This document shows, piece after piece, positions 56,010-64,000 of a DNA stretch of 64,000 bases. The stretch is from Mactra quadrangularis. Its lineage: Eukaryota > Mollusca > Bivalvia > Venerida > Mactridae. Position 1 is the first letter of the stretch. Every line of letters begins with the position of its first letter. Made by a program: the position numbers and the translations under genes. The stretch is from the NCBI GenBank assembly GCA_025267735.1, contig CM046295.1:6471270-6535269 (forward strand), read 5' to 3'. The notes beneath the pieces were generated by a model. It saw nothing but the letters and a program-made list of their open reading frames with translations, ran no database searches and was not told where the DNA came from.

Positions 56010-56060
56010 CCCACTGGCCCTAACAACAGCACATGATGAGTAACGGGTCTCCTTTGGCCC
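56010..56060 (-). CDS. Candidate 17-codon cassette exon before AD2
   Basis: 51 nt, phase 0 at both ends; acceptor TAATATGTATATAG (AG at 56061-56062), donor GTAGGT at 56004-56009. It encodes GPKETRYSSCAVVRASG. It fits exactly between LHSL (exon 60035) and GRMEERLDD (exon 53425), the same position where vertebrate TCF12 has an optional 24-residue cassette, but the sequence is not similar. With no conservation visible, it may be a pseudo-exon. Confidence 0.35.
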
Positions 56061-56696
56061 CTATATACATATTAAGAGAAAAATTTACATTAACTACCAA
56101 AAATTGATTCATACTGCAGATGTACAAACTCTAGTATTGAAAAACTTGCTTAAACAAAAGCCTTTATAAAACATGTATTATATATATCAATAGTCACTAT
56201 TTCAAAATTCAAGAAGCAGTTTCTATATTTAGTAACATGGTATATCTATTTTTAGAAACAAATTCTATTTATAGTAACATGGAATATCTTTTTTAGCAGC
56301 AGTTTCTATATTTAGTAACACAGATTATCTATAATAAGCAGCTACATGTACATCACAAAATTGTATTAAATAACATTTAAACCTTTAATTGACAAAATTA
56401 GCAAAGACCTCAAAAAGTATTACATCTTATAAATAGAAAATCCTATATAAATTTCTATTATTCAAATTGAACAAAATGACAATGCTGTAGCATACTCCTC
56501 CCTTTAAAAAATATGAACTCTCTATGCTGTTAAAAAACTCCCCCTCTACAGACATTTTTTGGAAGTTATACAATTCTCACTCTAAAACTCAATATACTTC
56601 TACACTTCTGTCCCGCCCTCCTAAAAAATGCCCTCCTTACACATATAATTATACATATATAAGCTGTTACCATTACCTCCCTAACCAAATAAAAAT

Positions 56697-56940
56697 AATG
56701 CTCACTAGTGATACCCCCATAAAAATCTAAAAATATGCGACAAACAGGAAGTAGATGAGCAATGAGCATGAAATCGCTTTACACCACATGGGACTATGGG
56801 ATGAAGCAATATGCAAAGTATTAGACTGCTGCATGTTATAGTTGTTGAGAAAACAGCGACGGAAATTTTGTAACGGACGGACGGACGCACGGACAAGGGT
56901 AAAACAGTATACCCCCCTCTTCTTCGAAGCGGGGGTATAA
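56697..56940. mobile_element. GATACCCCC element, copy 1
   Basis: GATACCCCC near the left (56710) is inverted as GGGGGTATA at the right end. The interior includes GCGACAAACAGGAAGTAGAT, GAAATCGCTTTACACC and a (GGAC)n stretch, then the hairpin TATACCCCCCTCTTCTTCGA / AGCGGGGGTATA. Nearly identical to 60815-61064. Confidence 0.85.
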
Positions 56941-57117
56941 TAAATAATGAAGCTGTTACATTTTTCTCCCCATAAGTAAGAGTTAATTGACTATCTACAA
57001 ATTAAATGTACAACAAAAAACAACATAGACCATTCTAACAATATTCATCAATAATTTTTCTTGACATAAACAAAGAACAAATTATACTGTAGTATAATTT
57101 ACCATAAACTATACCCC

Positions 57118-57480
57118 GGCAGGGTCTAACACTAATTTTCAAAGTAGTTTGCCCGGTTGGACAATCAACTACATATTTCACTTGCTAAAACTAAATGATT
57201 ACTAGCAGTAACAAGTTGCCAAAACTAAACATTTACTAGCAGTAACAAGTTGCCAAAACTAAATGTTTACTAGCAGTAACAAGTTGCCAAAACTAAATGT
57301 TTACTAGCAGTAACAAGTTGCCAAAACTAAATGTTTACTAGCAGTAACAAGTTGCCAAAACTAAATATTTACTAGCAGTAACAAGTTGCCAAAACTAAAC
57401 ATTTACTAGCAGTAACGAGTTGCCCCAAGCTAAATATAGGTAGTAAGGGGCAATAGGGCAACCATTTATGTCAAGACCTG
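57118..57480 (+). repeat. Dispersed repeat with internally expanded 34-bp unit
   Basis: The frame CAGGGTCTAACACTAATTTT, TTGCCCGGTTGGACAATCAA and final GGGCAACCATTTATGTCAAG belongs to the repeat also at 43325 and 54270. Between them TAGCAGTAACAAGTTGCCAA plus AACTAAATGTTTAC is repeated seven times with 0-2 changes per unit. Confidence 0.9.
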
Positions 57481-58479
57481 TTATTACCATGGAATGATGC
57501 GTTTAAGTTTGTACTCAATTATAAATAGTTCTTTGTTTTTTTTTTCTGAGTTAGAAATCTTATGTTAGAATAAAATAATAAATGTTCTTTCATGGTGTAA
57601 AGTCCATCCGTGTACAACGATGGGTAGAATGGGTGATTGATGATTCCCACTGATACCTTAAGTTTTCATGGAAATTTCCCTACACACCAAACTTCCCATC
57701 ATTGTGTAATGAACATTATCCCATTCTAAAACACACAGTGTCCCCTGAAAGTCCTTGTACAAAATCCAGTTTTTAGGATAAAACTGTTTAACATTAATCC
57801 ATGAAAAAAAGAAACAAAGAGTAATTTAGGCAAATTCCACAATTAACATTAGTTGGTTTTTAAACATTTGATTCAAAATACGTAATCTTTGAATTTTGTT
57901 CTTCTGTCAGCACACATACATGTACTCTGGTGATCAAAATATATTTTCATCAACCTTGATTCAGTCTACAAAATTAGGATATGAAAGTGGATTTCTAACC
58001 ATGTTATTTTGGTAGCAAGTCCTATATCTAGTTAGTAGAATTTTAGTTGCCCAAAAGAAATTATTGGTTGCCTGACCTAAAATGTAGTTGCAACAGGGAA
58101 TTTAAACTAACTTTTGTAGACTGTCGATTACAAAAAAACAGTTGTGAATATTTACATGAGCAGAGTTAATGTATGCGCCACTTACAGTTGAATAAAATCT
58201 AACAATAGATGGATAAACTTTAATTTTAGTAAAATTATTGTGGCATGCATGATCAGATTTTCCCAAAATTTCAACTTGTCCAAGAATTTTCAGAGGTAAC
58301 TGTATACTACATGTAAATCCTTATTACAATATTAGTTATCAAGGCTATTCTGATTATATACACATGAAAACTTACCATTGTGACATTTTGCTTAAAAAAT
58401 GAATGAATGAAAAATATAGTTTACAATAAAGCATTTAATGTTTACTAAAGTGATAAAAATATTTATGCAATTGACATAC

Positions 58480-58555
58480 TGAGGGTTGCTAGGAAGACTG
58501 TTGCAACCTGCTCTTTTACGCAATACACTTACAACAGTCTTGCAGAAAACCCTCA
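58480..58555. mobile_element. Short TGAGGGTTGC hairpin element, copy 3
   Basis: A 76-bp near-palindrome from TGAGGGTTGCTAGGAAGACT to TGCAGAAAACCCTCA, with inner arms GACTGTTGCAA / TTACAACAGTC. It matches 36536-36611 at most positions, 22 kb away. Confidence 0.8.
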
Positions 58556-58754
58556 AAACATTACATAGACTCCGCAAAAAATTGAAACATTAACTTTCAT
58601 TTTACTGTTAACTATAATGATAATGATTACATGTAAAACAAAATAATGAAATACAAATAGAAAATGTACAAAGTATGGCTATCAATGAAATTAAACCTTA
58701 ACTTTCACCATTTAAAGTGCTCTATAAAATCCATGGAAAAGGAAAACTTCATTG

Positions 58755-59045
58755 GTTCATTCAAAATTTAAACCAAGAAATCATATGTAAGGCAGCAGAT
58801 TATTGGTCGATTCAATATTTAAACCAACCAATCAAATGTAAGGCAGTAGATCATTGGTCAATTCAATATTTAAACCAACCAATCATATGTAAGGCAGCAG
58901 ATCATTGGTCAATTAAATATTTAAACCAACCAATCATATGTAAGGCAGCAGATCATTGGTTGATTCAATATTAAAACCAACCAATCATATGTAAGGCAAC
59001 ACATCAATGGTTGATTCAATATTTAAACCAACCAATCAGATGTAA
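58755..59045. repeat. 51-bp tandem repeat with CCAAT and CATATG words
   Basis: Five to six units of ATTCAATATTTAAACCAACC plus AATCATATGTAAGGCAGCAG and ATCATTGGTC. The unit length is 17 codons, so the plus-strand frame 58717-58974 stays open and repeats WSIQYLNQPI-like peptides by chance. Each unit has both CCAAT and ATTGG, and most have the E-box CATATG. Confidence 0.93.
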
Positions 59046-60034
59046 TTATCATGCCATATACCATTTTAATGTGTAATGAATTTATAAGTGTTAGTTAATA
59101 GAGTCTGGCTGTTCAACAGTTTCACTCAAAGCCATGTAACAATGGGTTCCAAATCAAAAGCCATACTGTCATAAAGTTACCCCACGATACAACAGGAACC
59201 TTACATGATTATTTCAAAGAAGTAACAATCAATAGTCCAGCAATTAACTATGACTTAATTACTAACAATACTGAGTCCAATTATTACATAATTAAATACA
59301 TACTACAGTTCTGAAGCCAAGGATGATAAGTAATTATACCAATAAAAAGATCTAAACTCAGTTCTCAACTACAAAAGGGTCAAGTAAAGTATGCCCCCCA
59401 GTAAAGTGCCAGTCTCAAGACTAGGTCAATTGATGGTTTAATAAGATCAACCAAATGTTTTATTAAGACAACTGATGGTTTTGTTAACTATTATGACATC
59501 ATTGCTCCATAAAGATGTTACAACAAAAAAGAAAAGGACAAGGACCAATGTACTTAGTCATTTGGTTTTAGATCAATCATAATGTTGTACAGTCAACTAA
59601 TTACGACCTTTTGAACTTTAAGAGACACAAATAGTTCTTACAGACCAAGGAATAATGCTTTCTACTAAAAGATAAAATGAATTATGAGCCTGTTGAATTG
59701 TTAATTGTTCCAAGCTATTAACTTAACTCATATACATAATAAATGAACTTATTCTAGTTGAAATTATATCACACAACACACAAAAGACCGATAGGCAAGA
59801 TTCAAAATTCACGGCAGAAACAAGACATCTGATTGGTCAAATTTAAACTAACAGCAGTGACTTAGTATCTGATTGATCGAATACCGCATACTCACACCAG
59901 TTACAAAGCATCTGATTGGTCAGATTCAAAACTGGCAGCAGTAACAAAATCTCAGATTGGTCAAATTTGAAAAACTAAACACCACAATGTGCTATAACAA
60001 AGGTTCTGATTGGCTGATTTCAGAAGATACCTAC

Positions 60035-60111
60035 CAATGAGTGTAAGGGTCCATCATACTGTGGTGAGGTAGATGAAGTCTGTGATGGTCTCTGCCATTG
60101 GCTGGATGATC
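60035..60111 (-). CDS. E-protein exon, YDGPLHSL block
   Basis: 77 nt, 2 + 25 codons. Acceptor CTTGATTCCAG (AG at 60112-60113), donor GTAGGT at 60029-60034. It encodes (G)SSSQWQRPSQTSSTSPQYDG then PLHSL. W.R, SS(P/T)SP.Y and PLHSL are shared with E-proteins just before AD2. The end is phase 0 and joins either 53425 directly or the candidate cassette at 56010. Confidence 0.93.
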
Positions 60112-60424
60112 CTGGAATCAAGAAATAAATAAGATATCAACCAATCAAATAAGCTGTTACATTTGAAATATATCAATACCACAAATGTCATATGATGATG
60201 AAGGGAATATGTCGAAGATTTAATTACCAATTTCAACAAAACAATGAAATGTCAGTTTAAGGGTACATGTACAAGCTCAATAGGTTAAACTTTTTTCTTT
60301 TAAATTTGCATGAGAATGGTCACTTTACTCCATCCAAAGTTGTTCCATATACATTTTTTTGAGAAAAAGAAAACTTGATAGAATTTTTTTTTTTTTATTC
60401 TGGATTTAATCCATTTCAACATAC

Positions 60425-60660
60425 TTTCCGTACACCTATCCTAGCTTTCCTGGACCTTTGTTAATAACCAGTACTCACCTACCTTTCCACAAGACCAGAA
60501 ATCTCTTCATATATCTTATTATTGGAGGAAAATAGACATTATTGTCAAATTTTCATGGAAGGGTATAACCTTCCTAGACGGGATTCTACCCCAAACCCTA
60601 AATTATACTAGAATAGAAAACCTGGTGCTTTATCAATAGGGCTACCGGCCTGGGTTCATT
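60425..60660 (-). mobile_element. Family C SINE-like copy
   Basis: CCTAGCTTTCCTGGACCTTT, AACCAGTACTCACCTACC, GGAGGAAAATAGACATTATT and GACGGGATTCTACCCC match 40735, 46050 and 51060. Preceded by a T-run near 60387-60397. Confidence 0.6.
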
Positions 60661-60691
60661 GATATAAGATAACTATATAAACAAGTGTTAC

Positions 60692-60770
60692 CTGTCATGG
60701 GTGAAGGTGACGATACTGGTGTGGAAGGATTTGAACTGTAACTACTATTTGTATGATCTGTTGAATATAT
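60692..60770 (-). CDS. E-protein exon, [19 protein letters not shown] block
   Basis: 79 nt, 26 codons plus one base. Acceptor CATATATTTACAG (AG at 60771-60772), donor GTAACA at 60686-60691. It encodes [20 protein letters not shown] and SPSPMT, matching the family block IYS.[12 protein letters not shown].SP in order and spacing. The leftover G and the next exon's GA make Gly. Confidence 0.96.
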
Positions 60771-60814
60771 CTGTAAATATATGAATATCAAATATATTAA
60801 TAAATCTGTGAGCT

Positions 60815-61064
60815 AATGCTCACTAGTGATACCCCCTCCAAAACTAAAAAAATGCGACAAACAGGAAGTAGATGAGCAAGGAGCATGAAATCGCTTTACA
60901 CCATATGGGACTATGGGATGAAGCAATATGCAAAGTGTTAGGCTGCTGCATGTTATAGTTGCTGAGAAAACTGCGACGGAAATTTCGTAACGGACGGACG
61001 GACGGATGGACGCACGGACAAGGGTAAAACAGTATACCCCCCTCTTCTTCGAAGCGGGGGTATA
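60815..61064. mobile_element. GATACCCCC element, copy 2
   Basis: Same ends and interior as 56697-56940, differing mainly by an extra GGAC/GGAT unit and a few substitutions. It is about 4.1 kb from copy 1, in the same orientation, in an adjacent intron of the same gene. The minus frame 60844-61173 is a by-product. Confidence 0.85.
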
Positions 61065-61557
61065 AAAATATTACAAATATTAAATAATATAAATGAACAA
61101 ATATCAGACAAAAATCAAATATCAACAAAAATATATGATTATAAAAAATTATATATAAAATATGAATATACAAAATAAATCATTACCACAAATATCATAC
61201 CAAATATCAATTACTAAAAATAGGAATATATACAATATAAAATATTGATATAAATTTAACAAATACCACATAAAATTAAAAATATTACACCAAATATTAA
61301 TCAATAAAATCATTACAATCTCTAACTATAAATATCATAATTACATACAACTGTATATCACCAGTTTAGTGCAAGAAGGTTGTAACTCCTTCTTTCCTCA
61401 TATTGAGTTATGACTGTTTTTTGCTAAACTTGCAATATATGTACCAAAACAAAACAAACAGACCACAAATGTGGGAAAATGACCAAAAATAATGGGAAAT
61501 CAATAAAATAATAAAAAACAATAAAAAGACCAATAAAGTAACAAAAAGATAACTTAC

Positions 61558-61749
61558 TGATGCTAAAGCTTTTCCAAGTACATCTCCTGGTTGAGATGAA
61601 CCTTGACCCTGGTTACCAGTAGTTACAGACGATGATGAGTTTGTATATGTTGCTGATGACGGAGGTATAGGCTGACCTCTAAATGTTGACATCGGAGGAA
61701 GACCAGAATTGATCAAATCTTGATTTGGTGATACAGGATGGTTGTAACC
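61558..61749 (-). CDS. E-protein exon, PPMSTF ... LGKALAS block
   Basis: 192 nt, 64 codons, phase 0 at both ends. Acceptor TATATTTCTAG (AG at 61750-61751), donor GTAAGT at 61552-61557. It encodes GYNHPVSPNQDLINSGLPPM then STFRGQ, a Ser/Thr-rich middle, and [27 protein letters not shown] and GSSQ.[12 protein letters not shown] are shared E-protein signatures. This is the most 5' exon inside the window. Confidence 0.96.
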
Positions 61750-61764
61750 CTAGAAATATATGAA

Positions 61765-62062
61765 TGTGAGATGTGTAACTATGGTGATGATAAAATGATG
61801 ATGAAGAAAAAATGATGATGATGATGGTGATGGGGACCAGAATTGATCAAATCTTGATTTGGTGATACAGGATGTTTGTAACCTTGGAAATAATAGAATG
61901 TAAGACGTGTAACTATGGTGATTTTTTATGCTGATAATGATGATAGTGATGATGATGATTATGATAATGTAGGTGATGATACAAATAAAAGTGATATTAA
62001 TGATGATAATGGTGATGATAATGGTGATGTAAATATGGTTGTAACCCTGGAGATAAAAAAAA
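61765..62062 (-). repeat. Two partial tandem copies of the exon acceptor, with (GAT)n
   Basis: 61826-61887 repeats GGACCAGAATTGATCAAATC, TTGATTTGGTGATACAGGAT and GTTTGTAACCTTGGAAATA, i.e. the first 17 or so codons of the exon at 61558-61749 with its acceptor. 62036-62053 repeats only the GGTTGTAACCCTGGAGAT part. The shared intron words GTGTAACTATGGTGAT follow each (61774, 61908, 62073). Between them lie (GAT)n runs (61786-61832, 61930-62032). The copies lack a donor, so they are probably silent. Confidence 0.85.
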
Positions 62063-64000
62063 TGTAGAGAATTGTAACTATGGTGCATGCAGCAAAATAT
62101 GACTTTGAATTCAAATGAAACTAATTTCAATCTCATATCAATTTCAAAATCAATTGAAATCTCAAATCAATTTTACAAACAAACAAAAAACTCACACTCT
62201 TTTCTGTGTGACAAGTATCAGTAACAGTGAGTATAAAATATTAAATAAAAGTCTGTTATTTTTATCATCACTCGCCTACAGCAAAGTAAAGTAATATTTG
62301 ATGAGGTGGGTGGGGTATTGTGTGTATTTTTTACGTTACATTCTGGCAAGGTATCTCCATATATTATAACAGCCTCTGAGTGTTTTGTCAATTAGTCCGT
62401 CCAGATGTTAGTTACATAAAATCTAAGATAGATAGAGTGAACGCTACTCATAAATATACACAACTCTTACAAATCTAATGTAACTGTGGTAAAAATTAGC
62501 CAACATTAAGTAAAGGCACCTTTTTATGAAATATGGGCTACAAAGATAGAATTCAGGAAATTGAGAAAGGGGTCAATGGTCAACGCTACTCATAAACCTA
62601 CACAACTCTTTAAATCTACGCAACTTATGAAATTTGTGGGTAAAAATGGTCTGACATAATGTGTTGTGCATCCTCTTATCAAATATAGGCCATGAAGATA
62701 AAATTTAGAAATTTATTCAGAATTGGTCAACTGCATCTGAAAAAGAGGTTAATTAGGGCCAAGTTATCTCATATCAATCTAATCCATGCAAAATAATTCA
62801 CATATTGTAATCAATAAAAATTTAATTTTTCTAAGCTTTTATCATATTTTTAGATAAGTTATTTTTAACTGTGAGTGGCATTAGGGACTATATTATAATT
62901 GTAACCTTAAATGAGGAGCAAATCATTGAACATTACATTCACATTTATTATTTATACAACAATGAATTTAATAGATTTACTACTGCTGAATTTACTAAAG
63001 GATTTTCTTAACCTCAAAAACTCAAGTGGTAAACTTAAAGACCATTCAGATTCCTGAAAATTTTCACCCATGAGTTCATACAATATTTGATATTAATAAT
63101 ATAGATTTGTATTCATCAGAAACAGCAATCAAAACCTTGGGTGGCATTTTAAACATATCAAAACTACCGAAACATGCAAATAAAAAAAAATGAAAACAGA
63201 TTCCTATAATTTCCTAAAGCTGAAATTAAAAAAAAATACACAAAATTAAAAACAATAAAAGAAAACTCTATAAAAAAAAACACTCAAAATTAAAATTCGC
63301 CTCATAATATTTTCTATTAAGAAAGAAGAAACATGAACAAAATTGTTTTTTTTCTAATTTCTCGATCGTACATTTAGTAAGAACATTACGAAGGCATGTT
63401 TAACGTTCGATAAACTTTGCAGTTTCCTGTTTCTATGAGAGACATGCTCACGATGGATTCCAGATGTTTCCATAAGAGTTCCATGTTGTTCGTCTCAATT
63501 CACAATTTTCAGATTTTCTACCAAATTTCCTTTATACCTATGAAATATTTTTTTGTTTACCCGCGGACCAGATGTGTCGAGGAAATGATGAACGGACATG
63601 TGGAAATAGGAAGGCGTAACACCAGTCTAGTAAGAGGGTAAGAATGGCGTAAAACCAGCCTAAAAATTTAGCGTTCAAAAACAAGAATAACAATGGCATT
63701 TAGGGTTCATACAGATTTTAAATACCAAAATTCCAAGATTTTTTAATGATTCCTGACAGTTTTCCATGACAGAAACACAATATTTACAAAAACCAAAACA
63801 ATTAAAATTATATTTTTGATTACTCATACCGGTATTTCTTCTTTATACTGCAGCCAATGATTAATATCATGGATTCCCAAGTGCAATTCGTTTCCATTTA
63901 AAGTTATAATTTATGTTTGAATTTTTGTTTTTCACTCATTTTATGAGTTGAAATCAAAATATGCAATTAGAATAGTTTTTTTCCATGACACATTAAACTT
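62063..64000 (-). other. Intron of the E-protein gene, no exon called
   Basis: 62440-62640 shows a weak two-unit repeat (GCTACTCATAAA(T/C)(A/C)TACACAACTCTT). The rest is AT-rich with A-runs. An 18-nt possible exon at 63814-63831 has a donor-like GTATGAG but no pyrimidine tract and no known match. The plus frame 63417-63641 has no support. The next upstream exon must lie beyond the window. Confidence 0.5.

Larger units (their letters stand above)
38189..61749 (-). other. E-protein gene (class I bHLH factor), 5' part missing
   Basis: Gene span of the exons listed below, read right to left. The product is a nuclear bHLH transcription factor of the TCF3/TCF4/TCF12/daughterless group, which as homo- or heterodimers bind CANNTG E-boxes. 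Evidence is the ordered presence of PPMSTF and [50 protein letters not shown] (AD2), the basic region, [13 protein letters not shown], and NLNPKAACLKRREEEK, with matching intron phases. AD1 and the start codon are not in the window and must lie beyond 64000. I do not assign TCF4 or TCF12, because protostomes usually have one E-protein gene. Introns are full of SINEs, minisatellites and AGGTCA repeats. Confidence 0.95.

Noticed and set aside
58717..58974. Repetitive 85-codon protein
   Set aside because: The 51-bp repeat is a multiple of three, so the frame stays open by chance; no start context, splice signals or known family.
61826..61887. Second working copy of the PPMSTF exon
   Set aside because: The acceptor and first ~17 codons are present, but the copy runs into GAT repeats without a donor.
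63814..63831. 18-nt micro-exon with GTATGAG donor
   Set aside because: There is no pyrimidine tract before the AG, and the peptide (YKEEIP) matches nothing in E-proteins.

Overview
The window looks like a piece of a lophotrochozoan animal genome, most likely a bivalve mollusc. The sequence is AT-rich and non-coding over most of its length. It is crowded with satellites, tRNA-derived SINEs, hAT- and mariner-style MITEs and other repeats of the kind familiar from bivalves. The only well-supported gene is a spliced class I bHLH transcription factor (E-protein; TCF4/TCF12/daughterless group) on the minus strand. Species identity cannot be read from the sequence. All splice calls below were made by eye from GT/AG signals, codon phase and family resemblance.

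Layout. (1) 1-8231: a nearly perfect satellite array of about 21.5 copies of a 379-bp unit, each unit being two related subunits of 211 and 168 bp; its right edge is a diverged variant. (2) 8232-15900: AT-rich DNA with a dispersed AACGTACGGGAC motif, a 1.55-kb element with eight internal ~160-bp repeats, a duplicated ~610-bp element and a 456-bp element with inverted ends. (3) 16345-18312: a broken, intron-containing gene of an uncharacterised family ending in an EWW-K/R C-terminus, interrupted by a SINE. (4) 19675-21793: an older, inverted, diverged copy of the same satellite. (5) 22000-28600: a nest of MITEs, including a hAT-like element with a perfect 8-bp target duplication and a three-level element-within-element nest. 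(6) 28600-38188: repeats and AT-rich DNA that may include the long 3' UTR of the E-protein gene. (7) 38189-61749: fifteen high- or medium-confidence coding exons of the E-protein, plus two weaker candidates; the 5' part of the gene lies beyond 64000.

The E-protein gene is the most interesting object. The conserved exons encode the loop-helix activation domain (AD2, [13 protein letters not shown]), the helix-loop-helix, and the E-protein-specific extension NLNPKAACLKRREEEK. Just upstream of the bHLH lie three tandemly duplicated mini-exons (48, 54 and 48 nt), then two separate exons that each encode a complete basic-region N-half: one canonical (QANNARER) and one altered (RANNDRER, Ala to Asp). 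All five have identical 1/2 codon phase and lengths divisible by three, so any combination stays in frame. The split codons at most junctions are TCN or GGN, so the junction residue remains Ser or Gly whichever exon follows. A 15-nt micro-exon and a 35-nt frame-breaking candidate exon sit directly upstream. Several exons are bordered by decayed partial tandem copies of themselves, suggesting repeated local exon duplication in this locus.
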